Shown here one piece after another: positions 17,511-26,600 of a DNA stretch of 64,000 nt. Location of the stretch: contig CANKZQ010000006.1 of NCBI GenBank assembly GCA_947488345.1, positions 62,001-126,000 of the forward strand, given 5' to 3'. The notes beneath the pieces are model-generated. The model did no database searches, was not told the origin of the DNA, and worked only from the letters and a program-made list of their open reading frames with translations. Position 1 is the first letter of the stretch, and every line of letters begins with the position of its first letter. The position numbers and the translations under genes were made by a program. This stretch comes from an uncultured Flavobacteriaceae bacterium. GTDB lineage: Bacteria; Bacteroidota; Bacteroidia; Flavobacteriales; Flavobacteriaceae.

Positions 17511-17981
17511 TTAGTTATGTGTTTTACTAAGTTTGTTCCAATTTTTATCGGCTATACCTTTTAGTTTACCATGATTTTGTTCGGCTAACCATAGCTGTTT
17601 TGCGTCTAATTCGACATTGTTTAAATACAAATAGTATTTGTCATTTTTTACAATGAATTTATTAGGATCTACTCTAAACTTAGCTCCAGCATAAACTCCG
17701 AAGGCACAGAACCCACCATACTGAGGTAAATATTTTGTTGGGTTTTTATCAAAAGTGGCTTTTTGTTTAGCCGATGTAAAATAATACACAACTTTTTGAT
17801 ACTCTGATTTGAATGCTTTGTTCCCTATTTGGGCTAATCCGAGATCTAAATATGATACTGCACTATATCCTGCTAAGGCAATATTACTATTATCTATATT
17901 ATGACTCATTTTGTTTTGAGCTAGCATTGTTGTAGAAAATACTAGCGTTATGACTACTGTTAATGTTTTGAAAATTTTCAT
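17511..17981 (-). CDS. YHS domain-containing exported protein
   Basis: 156 aa with a signal peptide of about 21 residues (ends MLAQ). The mature part is a YHS domain: NIALAGYSAVSYLD at its start, YYFTSAKQKATFDKNPTKYLPQYGGFCAFGVYAGAKF in the middle (in parts: FTSAKQKATFDKNPTKYLP, then YGGFCAFGV) and a C-terminal FIVKNDKYYLYLN. YHS domains occur in copper- and metal-related proteins and in this exported form in many marine bacteria; the exact role is not established. Lies 33 bp after the NTF2-like gene, in one operon with it. Confidence 0.85.
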   Translation of the reverse strand: MKIFKTLTVVITLVFSTTMLAQNKMSHNIDNSNIALAGYSAVSYLDLGLAQIGNKAFKSEYQKVVYYFTSAKQKATFDKNPTKYLPQYGGFCAFGVYAGAKFRVDPNKFIVKNDKYYLYLNNVELDAKQLWLAEQNHGKLKGIADKNWNKLSKTHN

Positions 17982-18014
17982 TTTTTTATGTTTTTAAATT
18001 TTAATTTATGTTTC

Positions 18015-18368
18015 TTAAGCTGCGTTAAAATATTCTTCTTCAACTACTTTTCCTTCTGCATTCCAGGTTCTTCGAATGATTTCATGCCAATAGATTTTAC
18101 TACCATCTTTCATGTCGAAATCGAAGGTAAATTCTGATGCCGATACATTTCCATCAACAATAGAGTTATGATGTGTAATGCCATTCACTTTGGCAATAGC
18201 ACCGGCAAAACCTTCCATTTTAGCTAGCATTTCTTGTTTTCCATGCGTTTTACCATTTCCATAATCTGAAGTGTTGGCATTGTCAGCGAAGAATTCTTTT
18301 ACTGCGTCTACAATAGCACCCTGAGATACTATAGCATCCATTTTTTTCGTTTGTTCTTTAATATTCAT
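18015..18368 (-). CDS. SnoaL/NTF2-like protein
   Basis: 117 aa cytosolic protein with the cone-shaped NTF2-like fold pattern: helix with AIVDAVKEFFADNA, then GKTHGKQEMLAKMEGFAG, and a C-terminal beta sheet (ITHHNSIVDGNVSASEFTFDF, EIIRRTWNAEGKVVEEEYF; each a separate strand block). Such proteins can be small-molecule binders or isomerases; no catalytic residue can be assigned. First gene of a two-gene operon with the YHS gene; its promoter overlaps the 3' end of the AraC-type regulator gene. Confidence 0.8.
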   Translation of the reverse strand: MNIKEQTKKMDAIVSQGAIVDAVKEFFADNANTSDYGNGKTHGKQEMLAKMEGFAGAIAKVNGITHHNSIVDGNVSASEFTFDFDMKDGSKIYWHEIIRRTWNAEGKVVEEEYFNAA

Positions 18369-18397
18369 CTTTTTTATTTTTAGTGATTAATACACTG

Positions 18398-18405
18398 CAA
18401 AGATG
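18398..18405 (-). promoter_or_regulatory. Candidate -7 box of the NTF2-like/YHS operon
   Basis: Minus-strand CATCTTTG, one mismatch from TAnnTTTG, 30 bases before the ATG; 44 bases from the shared TTGTACTTTTTT motif. Confidence 0.45.
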
Positions 18406-18426
18406 CGTTAGAAAAGAAGTTCTATT

Positions 18427-18460
18427 AGTACAAAAAAAGGACTAAGAATTGTACTTTTTT
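18427..18460 (-). promoter_or_regulatory. Shared operator-like element, copy 2
   Basis: AGTACAA (18427-18433) and TTGTACT (18449-18455) form an inverted pair with GTAC cores 23 bases apart; ATTGTACTTTTTT (18448-18460) is identical to 17405-17417. It overlaps the stop region of the regulator gene and precedes the NTF2-like/YHS promoter. Confidence 0.55.
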
Positions 18461-19503
18461 AATTTGAATTCGGTCGGAGTGGTACCTGAATAATGCTTAA
18501 AGAATCGAGTAAAATGGTTTGGTTCTTCGAAGCCTAACCTTCGAGAGATTGTAGTAACAGACTCACCTTCAATGAGCATGAGTTTAGCAGTATTGATGAG
18601 TTCTAATCGTATAAGTTGTCCTAAAGATATGTTCATTTTTGATTGAACTCTTTTGGCTAGTGTCTTTATAGATAGGTTTAACTTATCGGCATAGAAACCA
18701 AGAGATCTTTCTTGAGTGTGATATTCTTTAAGAAGAAGCATAATGTCTTGTGTAAAAAGATCTCTATTTTTGAAGTCAAAATTATCGCGAAATTGTTTTG
18801 GAGTGGTTCCAGTAACGTTTTTAAAAACTCGATTAAAATAGGCATCATCCTTATACCCTAATTCATAAGATATTTCTTGAATACTCTTATCAGTAAATGC
18901 TATTTCCTTTTGGCCTTCAACAAGTTTCTTTGCATGCATCAAATTGCGAACAGACAATCCGATTTTGTTCTTTATAAGCGTTTGGGCATTGTAACCGCGC
19001 TGATTTATGAGTTCTACCAAATCTCTATTAGTCAATGAATTTGAATACTCTTTATCTATAATCTCTTTCGTGTCGAAAATAATTTGATATTCTTCCTTAT
19101 TCGCTTTGAACGGGTTTTGCCAATACCATTGTTTTGAAGAAACATCAATTATGTTGGCGGAAGATTCTTCAAGCAACACCGATTCTGAAAGAAACTTTTT
19201 GCAGTCATCACATTCAGTTAGATCTATATAACCTAAAGAAATAAGATGTTTGAACAAAACTCGAACTTCGGGGTTGTAAAATTTATTTTCATCCGAAAAT
19301 TCAATCTTTCTAACCATAAAATCATCAGACAAGAATTTAATATACTGCCCTTTTTCTAAAAAAATCGCTTTTTCTTGCCAGTCAAAATAGTTTTTAAAAT
19401 CGACCTGAATACTTCCATTACCTGATAAAATATGAATAAGAGTATGACTTTCTATGAAGTATACTTTATTGATTTCGGGAGAAAATTTTACTACTTTTTG
19501 CAT
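18442..19503 (-). CDS. Transcriptional regulator with two tandem AraC-type DNA-binding domains
   Basis: 353 aa. Residues 1-130 form a cupin-like sensing half with a CDDCKKF cysteine pair near 98-101. Two AraC-type double helix-turn-helix domains follow: one at about 145-241 (signature ISYELGYKDDAYFNRVFK, TGTTPKQFR) and another at about 250-350 (ISRRLGFEEPNHFTRFFK, SGTTPTEFK). Normal AraC proteins have one. The duplicated domain would allow a single chain to contact two operator halves. It probably activates the NTF2-like/YHS and SPW-like genes next to it; this rests on the shared element and proximity. Confidence 0.88.
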   Translation of the reverse strand: MQKVVKFSPEINKVYFIESHTLIHILSGNGSIQVDFKNYFDWQEKAIFLEKGQYIKFLSDDFMVRKIEFSDENKFYNPEVRVLFKHLISLGYIDLTECDDCKKFLSESVLLEESSANIIDVSSKQWYWQNPFKANKEEYQIIFDTKEIIDKEYSNSLTNRDLVELINQRGYNAQTLIKNKIGLSVRNLMHAKKLVEGQKEIAFTDKSIQEISYELGYKDDAYFNRVFKNVTGTTPKQFRDNFDFKNRDLFTQDIMLLLKEYHTQERSLGFYADKLNLSIKTLAKRVQSKMNISLGQLIRLELINTAKLMLIEGESVTTISRRLGFEEPNHFTRFFKHYSGTTPTEFKLKKYNS

Positions 19504-19629
19504 CGGTGTACTCGCATAGTTTGAATAAGATCGACATTATAACTTCAGGCGTATCGCTTTTATCCTTTGTACGATTGTTATGTAACGAAGTTCGTTTAAA
19601 AATAGTAAAAAGACAAGCTATATTGCTTC

Positions 19630-20856
19630 TTATTTTGTGACACTCGGTTTTTTCCGTAAAGCGTAAAAAGCTAATAATGTACTAATTAGCATTAGGATGC
19701 CTCCAAGCAGGAAGGGAGCCCCTCCAAACACAAATGGTGCGTCTTTATTGGTGAAATAATAGAAAATACCGGTCATGACAGGCGGTCCAACAATCGCGGA
19801 GGCACTCATTAAACTGGCCAATGTACCTTGTATTTCGCCTTGCTCATTAGCTGGTACTTGTAATGAAACTACTGCCTGAAGCGCAGGACCAGCAATACCT
19901 CCTAAACAATAAGGTACAAGAAAAACAAACATCATCCAACCTTCAGTGGCAAAGGCAAATAAAAACATACCTATCGCATACATACCCATACCTATGTAAA
20001 TACTTTTCTCATTACCTAAAATAGGGTTGACCCATCGTATAAGAACGCCTTGTACCAGGCCAACTAACAATCCGATAGCTCCAAGAGAGATACCTACCAT
20101 TTTTTCATCCCAGTCAAACTGGTACATGGTAAAATAACTCCAATTACTTTGTATGGCATGCGAACCTGTATACAATATAAATATGGCTAAAACCAAACCA
20201 ATTAATGCAGGGTATTTTCTTAAATGTAAGAAACTACCAATCGGATTTGCTCTTTTGATATCAAATGGTCTTCTGTTCTCTTTTGATAACGATTCGGGCA
20301 GTACAAAATATCCATATAAAAAATTGAGCATGCATAATACCGCTGTTGCATAAAACGGAACTCTTGCTCCGTACTGCCCTAGCAATCCTCCAATAACTGG
20401 TCCGATTATAAATCCAAGTCCAAAGGCTGCACCAATCATTCCAAAATTTTTAGCTCTGTTTTCTGGGGTACTAATATCGGCAATATATGCTGACGCCGTG
20501 GTAATGCTAGCACCGGTAACACCGGCAATAATTCGTCCGATAAATAGCCATGTAATGGTTGGCGCAAAGGCCAGCAAAATATAATCTAAAGAAAAGGCAA
20601 AAAGTGAGATTAAGATGATTGGCCTGCGTCCATATTTATCACTCAAATTTCCAATTAACGGAGCACAAATAAATTGTACTATAGCATACGCAAAAGTAAG
20701 CCAACCACCAATTTTCGCGGCTTCACTAATATCTCCATCAATGAGCTGTTCTATTAAGGTTGGAATTACTGGGATAATAATTCCCCAACCAATCACATCA
20801 AGAAGCATGGTGACGAAAATAAAGCCCATGGCTGCTTGTTTTTTATCTTTTTTCAT
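19630..20856 (-). CDS. MFS transporter, TCR/Tet-like drug:H+ antiporter family
   Basis: 408 aa, 12 transmembrane helices. The family motif A is visible as GNLSDKYGRRPIILIS between helices 2 and 3, and IIAGVTGASITTASAYIADIS with GFIIGPVIGGLLG (motif C-like) identifies the DHA1 antiporter branch that contains TetA proteins. Substrate is unknown; tetracycline export is not shown. ATG 20856 is chosen over a TTG 24 bases upstream, which overlaps a near-consensus -7 box (20878-20885). No neighbouring regulator gene is in the same transcript. Confidence 0.88.
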   Translation of the reverse strand: MKKDKKQAAMGFIFVTMLLDVIGWGIIIPVIPTLIEQLIDGDISEAAKIGGWLTFAYAIVQFICAPLIGNLSDKYGRRPIILISLFAFSLDYILLAFAPTITWLFIGRIIAGVTGASITTASAYIADISTPENRAKNFGMIGAAFGLGFIIGPVIGGLLGQYGARVPFYATAVLCMLNFLYGYFVLPESLSKENRRPFDIKRANPIGSFLHLRKYPALIGLVLAIFILYTGSHAIQSNWSYFTMYQFDWDEKMVGISLGAIGLLVGLVQGVLIRWVNPILGNEKSIYIGMGMYAIGMFLFAFATEGWMMFVFLVPYCLGGIAGPALQAVVSLQVPANEQGEIQGTLASLMSASAIVGPPVMTGIFYYFTNKDAPFVFGGAPFLLGGILMLISTLLAFYALRKKPSVTK

Positions 20857-20994
20857 AGGAGTTGGGGAAATGAGGTGCAAATAAATGAAAAAAATATACA
20901 GTTAAGTAGGATTAAATGGACTTTTTAATACCCTTTAAACGAATATTATTTTTTATTTCAAGATTGTTAGCATGCTATAAATCAAAATAATTTA

Positions 20995-21765
20995 CTAATT
21001 TTTTAGTTCATTTTCTATCAATCGAATAAGGGTATTCATATCTTCTTCGAAACGAGGATAGTTTTTGTCATGCAACTGAATAGAAACAGCTATGTAATTT
21101 AATAGGATATTCTCTAATTGTTTGGACTTTAACAAGGACTTATTTGTCAATTTTCTTTGCGAATTTCGAATGCCTAGATCTTCAGAAAAAGAAATTTCAT
21201 CAAATAGAACTCTCAATGATCCAAACTCTTCAACATAATTAATCATCTTGTTCAATGATTTGTGAACAGCTAATTCTTGATCTTTTAGCGTAGTTATTTT
21301 ACTTTCCCAAGATCTTAATACACCACGAATACTATCATTTTTAAGATCTTTTAGGCCACCAGAAGAAATAAATTCGTTAAAGGCACCATTTTCATAATCT
21401 ATACTTATTGACCGAGATATTGGCATTAATAAAAGTTCTGCAAGTTCATTCTCATTTGTAGAAACAATGGCAGAATCAGAATCCATTAAATTTATCAACG
21501 CACGATTGTTTTCAATAATTGTTCCTAAATCTTCTCTCTCATTTCGTAAAATTTCGAGATTACTCTCGGTTTCTCTTTTTATTAGGCTCAAATAATCTTG
21601 CTGTTTCTTGTATACATCTGCATTTTCTTTTTTATTATTCAAGTATAATGCAATTAAAATACCAATAACCACAAGAACAATTTCTCCAATTGCATAGAAG
21701 AAATATTTACCAAATTTGGTTTCTGAGATTGCTTTGTGTCTTATTTTTCTAAAAAATTTAATCAT
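20995..21765 (-). CDS. DUF6090 family membrane-anchored protein
   Basis: 256 aa. The N terminus IKFFRKIRHKAISETKFGKY followed by a single transmembrane helix (YFFYAIGEIVLVVIGILIAL, about residues 22-42) and a long charged helical C-terminal part is the recognisable pattern of DUF6090 proteins, which are frequent and often multicopy in Flavobacteriaceae. Function is unknown. Stands alone between the MFS and hemJ genes; the 115 bases between it and hemJ show no clear signal. Confidence 0.85.
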   Translation of the reverse strand: MIKFFRKIRHKAISETKFGKYFFYAIGEIVLVVIGILIALYLNNKKENADVYKKQQDYLSLIKRETESNLEILRNEREDLGTIIENNRALINLMDSDSAIVSTNENELAELLLMPISRSISIDYENGAFNEFISSGGLKDLKNDSIRGVLRSWESKITTLKDQELAVHKSLNKMINYVEEFGSLRVLFDEISFSEDLGIRNSQRKLTNKSLLKSKQLENILLNYIAVSIQLHDKNYPRFEEDMNTLIRLIENELKN

Positions 21766-21880
21766 GAATTTTACAAGAATGAAATTTTGTGTGCTAGGCC
21801 ATTACGGTGCTAATGAACTCGAGCGAAGATCGCCGAAAATTACGTAATAAACAAACCTGAGAGGCGAGACAATGACGGGG

Positions 21881-22435
21881 CTATTTTTTATTTTCCCAAC
21901 TATTCTTATATCTAATTTTTTTATAGAGTTTGATACCCAACATTAACAGTATAGAAATACCTACAATACTCACCACGCCATAAATCCAGTTCACTGTATT
22001 TTTTAAGACAACCAAAAACACAATAGAAAAGAGGATGATGGTGGCTACTTCATTCCAGATACGTAATTTGTTTGAAGAATACTTTACGATATCCTGCTGC
22101 AACTGACTATAAATACGATGACAGGCTAAATGGTAAAGATAAAGTAGCCCTACAAATCCTAATTTGATTTGCATCCATGGCAGGTCTAAATAAATAGGGC
22201 TTTGGTACAATATCCAAAAGGCAAAAAAACTTGCTAAAATAGCCGAAGGCCATGTGATAATATACCATAAGCGTTTGCTCATGAGTTTATACTGTGTTTG
22301 TAGAATTTGACGTTCGGTGTCCGTTTTTTCTTCGGCTTCGACATGATAAATAAAAAGTCGAACAATATAGAATAAACCTGCAAACCAAGTGATTACAAAA
22401 ATGAGGTGTAAGGCTTTGAGGTTTAGAAAATCCAT
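21881..22435 (-). CDS. hemJ: Protoporphyrinogen IX oxidase HemJ (CopD-like fold)
   Basis: Oxidises protoporphyrinogen IX to protoporphyrin IX, the step before ferrochelatase. 184 aa with four to five transmembrane helices; the N-terminal KALHLIFVITWFAGLFYIVRL carries the conserved His10 and the later MSKRLWYIITWPS and MQIKLGFVGLLYLYHL match HemJ. No hemG or hemY gene was seen in the cluster, so HemJ is the only candidate for this step here. It directly follows hemH (1 bp gap), which supports the assignment. Confidence 0.9.
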   Translation of the reverse strand: MDFLNLKALHLIFVITWFAGLFYIVRLFIYHVEAEEKTDTERQILQTQYKLMSKRLWYIITWPSAILASFFAFWILYQSPIYLDLPWMQIKLGFVGLLYLYHLACHRIYSQLQQDIVKYSSNKLRIWNEVATIILFSIVFLVVLKNTVNWIYGVVSIVGISILLMLGIKLYKKIRYKNSWENKK

Positions 22436-22436
22436 C

Positions 22437-23468
22437 TTATACTATGACTGTTTTTTCTTGCCATTCTTCTACCCATTGTACCATAGTATCTACCCAGTCG
22501 TCATTGTCATTCATGCACGGGATGTGTTTGTATGACTCACCGCCGGCTTCTAAAAATTCTTCTTTTCCTTCCATCGCAATTTCCTCTAAGGTTTCTAAAC
22601 AGTCAGAAACAAAAGCTGGTGTAATCACAGCCAGTTTCTTTTTCCCTTCTTTAGGAAATTTTTCTAATTCGAAGTCGGTATAGGGCTTTAACCAAGGGTC
22701 TTTTAATAACCTAGATTGAAATGAATTGCTATAGGTACCTTCTTTCAATTCCAATTGCTCTACGATAAGGCGAGTCGTTTCAAAACATTGATGTCTATAA
22801 CAAGTACGATGTGCTTTAGAAGGTGTATTACAACAGCTACCATCAATTTTACAATGTGATTTTGTCGTATCTGATTTTAAGATATGCCTTTCGGGGATAC
22901 CGTGATAAGAAAACAACACATGATCATATTCAAATCCTTCTAAATGCTGTTTAATGTTATTACTCATCGCTCTAATATATGCCTCATTATTATAGAAAAC
23001 AGGCAATGTGTTTATTTTCATATTCGGAAAATCATCGCGATTTACTTCTTTGGCTTTTTCAACAACTGTCTCATAAGAAGACATGGCGTAATGTGGATAT
23101 AACGGAATCAATAAAATTTCTTCAACACCTTGGTCATGTAATTCTTGAATTCCTTTTTTAATACTCATGGAGCCATAACGCATACCCAGTGCAACAGGAA
23201 TATGCAATTTTTCGGCAACTTTCTTCGTGAATCGTTCTGAGATAACAACCAATGGTGAACCTTCTTTCCACCATATTTTTTTATACGCTTTCGCGGATTT
23301 TTTCGGTCTTGTATTTAAGATGATTCCCTTAATAAGTAAGTAACGTTTCCAATAAGCGATGTCGATGACACGCTCATCCATTAAAAATTCATCTAAATAC
23401 TTGCGTACGTCTTTTGTCTTTGTGCTATCTGGTGAGCCTAAATTTACGAGTAATATTCCTTTCTTCAT
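22437..23468 (-). CDS. hemH: Ferrochelatase
   Basis: Inserts Fe2+ into protoporphyrin IX to make protoheme. 343 aa from ATG 23468, with GILLVNLGSPDS at the N terminus, the catalytic histidine in FSYHGIPERH (His189) and the conserved acidic run in CLETLEEIAMEG. Five cysteines are grouped at 206, 212, 213, 223 and 228, a cluster that might hold a metal centre. The TTG start 21 bases upstream lies in the -7 box, so ATG is preferred. Cotranscribed with hemJ. Confidence 0.96.
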   Translation of the reverse strand: MKKGILLVNLGSPDSTKTKDVRKYLDEFLMDERVIDIAYWKRYLLIKGIILNTRPKKSAKAYKKIWWKEGSPLVVISERFTKKVAEKLHIPVALGMRYGSMSIKKGIQELHDQGVEEILLIPLYPHYAMSSYETVVEKAKEVNRDDFPNMKINTLPVFYNNEAYIRAMSNNIKQHLEGFEYDHVLFSYHGIPERHILKSDTTKSHCKIDGSCCNTPSKAHRTCYRHQCFETTRLIVEQLELKEGTYSNSFQSRLLKDPWLKPYTDFELEKFPKEGKKKLAVITPAFVSDCLETLEEIAMEGKEEFLEAGGESYKHIPCMNDNDDWVDTMVQWVEEWQEKTVIV

Positions 23469-23486
23469 GTATAAAATAATGTCGTA

Positions 23487-23494
23487 CAAAAATA
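23487..23494 (-). promoter_or_regulatory. -7 box of the hemH-hemJ operon
   Basis: Minus-strand TATTTTTG, exact TAnnTTTG, 18 bases before ATG 23468. No clear TTG at the -33 distance. Confidence 0.5.
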
Positions 23495-23639
23495 CGATTA
23501 TTCATGAATTAAAATACCATATTTGAGAGTCTTCCTTAAAAAAATGACACTTTTACGAATTCATACTGGGTATTTACTCATTTAAGGTGTTTTATTAGTG
23601 AAGAAATAAATATATTTACTCAATATCTAATTAGATTCT

Positions 23640-26600
23640 ATGAAAAAAAGTCTCGCCTTTCTCCTCATCTTTTCATGTTTATTTGCATCTGCTCAACAAA
23701 AATACCAGAGTTTACTTTGGAAGATCTCAGGAAATAACTTGGCAAAAGAATCTTATTTGTACGGTACTATGCATGTGAGTAGTAAAGTTGCATTTCGTTT
23801 AGATGATGTGTTTTACGAAGCATTAACCAAGAGTGATGTGGTGGCGTTAGAGTCAGATCCTACGACTTGGATGTCTAATAGTTATGAAAATATGACCGCT
23901 GGTAATAGATATGCTGATTCCTATAATACGGGAGGAAATTTTTATAAAAACCTATTCAAATTAGCATCACCAAAAGATAGAGCCGTACGTTCTTTTATTC
24001 GCTTTGACAATTCTATTATTAATGGTTATCTCTATAGAAAAAGTAATGGAGCCGATAATTTCGAAGAAGAGACTTACTTAGATATGTTTATTTATCAAGC
24101 CGGTAAAAAACAGGAAAAAGATATAGTGGGTCTAGAAGATTTCAAAGAATCGAGATATTTAACTACCAAAGCTAGTTATAATCCGATAAAAAAGAAGGTT
24201 GATGTTTGGTTGCGAAAGAAATATAAAGAAGGAAATGGCGGATACATGCTTACCGAAGATGCCTATAGAAATAGAAATTTAGATCTCATAGATTCTATTG
24301 GTGAGGCTTCTAACACACAACATTTTAGAAAGTATATGCTCTACGAACGTAATGCGAATATGGTAGAAGTATTAGATTCGGTCATGCGTCAAAAATCAGT
24401 GTTTTCTGGAGTCGGAGCGGCCCATTTACCGGGTGAGCAAGGAATGATCGAAATGTTGAGAAGAAAAGGATATACAGTCACACCTTTGAAATCTAGCCAA
24501 AGTAATTATGGTAAAAAAGTAAAGACTAAAATTGAAGATACCTTTATAAAGCCTAACTTAACTAAACATGCTACAGAAGATCAGTTCTTAGCCATTAAGA
24601 GTTTTGAAGAATTGCGCGAATTGAACTTTTTCGGACAAAAATACTATGTGGCTACCGATATGACCAATGGAGGATATTTAGCAATTACTAGAATAAATAC
24701 CTTCGATTATTTATCAAAAAACCCGAAAGATCATCTAAAAAGGATCGATGATTTATTATTTGAAGATATTCCTGGTGAAATAATTAGCAAGGAAGTCGTA
24801 GTCGAGCCCTATGAAGGAATTAAAATCATTAATAAGACAAAAAAAGACGATTATCAGCGCTATCTTATTTACAAAACGCCCTTAGAAATAATCATCATTA
24901 AATTAGGGGGAAAGAAAGATTATGTATTGAAGTATGGAGATGAGATTTTCGATTCAGTAGAATTCAAAAAGTTCTCTATAGAATATGCGAATGTGATTCC
25001 AGAATTTGGAAAATATAGCATTAAAATGCCTAAGGGTTACATCGCTGAGAACATGGAAGTCGCCGGTAAGAGAATTATGCAAGGGTACGATACCAACAGT
25101 TTTTATTTCTTACAAGAATCGCCAGTGCACGATATGAATTATATTGAAGAAGATACGTTCGAAGCGAAGTATATCCATAGTGCATTTGTCAAAAATCTAA
25201 AATTAAAAAGTGAGCCTACAGGGTTTGTTAAAGATGGAAGTTATGCAACATATCAATCAAAGGTTTTAATTGACTCTTCGCAATCTAAACAACTTGTATT
25301 GAGGAGTATAGTGAAAGATGAAGTCTATTATTTATTGGGTTATGTTGGTAAGGATACCGCTCAAGCAACAAACTACTTCGATTCGTTTACATTAAAGGAT
25401 ATTTTTTATAAGGATACATTTAAAAAAGAAATTGATACATCTCTACATTTTTCAGTATATACCAGTGCGAAGAAGCCAATGGCGAGTCGTTATTATGGAA
25501 GAAAGAAAGAGAAGTCGTATGAGCAGAAAATAAAAAGAACAACATATAGTTCGAAGACCAATGAACAGATACAGGTTGTGAGAACCAAATATCACGATCT
25601 TCAAATGTTTGAAAATATTGATAGTCTTTGGAGTGATATTTATAAAAAATACGACAAGAACTTTACCATTTCTGATGAAAATAAGTTGAATGAAAATGAT
25701 GTCCATACCTATCAATTTGTACTTAGCGATAGTTTGAGTAACAAACAGATTATCGTAAAGAATATCTTAAAGAAAGGTACGCGTTTTGAATTAAAAACCT
25801 TAGAAGATAATCGATTTAAACGGTCGAAATTTGTGAAAGAGTTTTACGAAACATTTACGCCAATAGATACCTTATTAGGAGAGACCCCTTTCAAAGATAA
25901 GGCACCGTTGTTTCTCAATGCTTTGCGAAAAAATGATAGTATTATTTATCAATCTTTTTATAAAGTTAAGTTTAAAGATAAAGATGTAGATGATATTATT
26001 GATGTATTGCAACATCATAATTTCACTAAAGGACAGCGATTTTTAAAATCAAATTTAATTAATGAATTAGTCAAATTAAAAAGCGAAAGAATAAAACCAT
26101 TTTTGAAACACTTGTATTCGAAATCTTACAACGAACCAGAAAATCAAATAAGTATAATCAGAGGATTGGTTGGTGAAAATGATATCGAATCTTATAATTA
26201 TATTCTAGAATTGCTTGCGATCGATTTTCCGATCAGTACATATTCTCTCAATTCAATTTTTGAACGTTCGAAAAGTAAAGATTCTTTAGCGTTAAAAAGA
26301 AAACTCTTTCCAGAATTGTTGAAATATAGCTCTATCCAAGAATATAAGAAACCAATTTATACCTTGCTATCTGATCTTAAAACGAAAGACCTCATAAAAA
26401 CGAAGGTGTATAAAAGATATAAAGATCAACTGTTGTACGATGCAAAAATTGAATTGAAAAGAAGCCTTACGAAAAACCGATCTGGTTATTCTTCAAATAA
26501 GAAATTCAATAACTTGATTCTAGAAGAATATACGCATTTGTTGTTTCCTTTTCGGAAAGAAAAAGCGGTCATGCAATATTTTAACAAACTGGTAGAGGCC

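Noticed and set aside
21766-21880. Possible tRNA or gene remnant between DUF6090 and hemJ
   Set aside because: No cloverleaf, no frame of meaningful length and no repeat could be supported.
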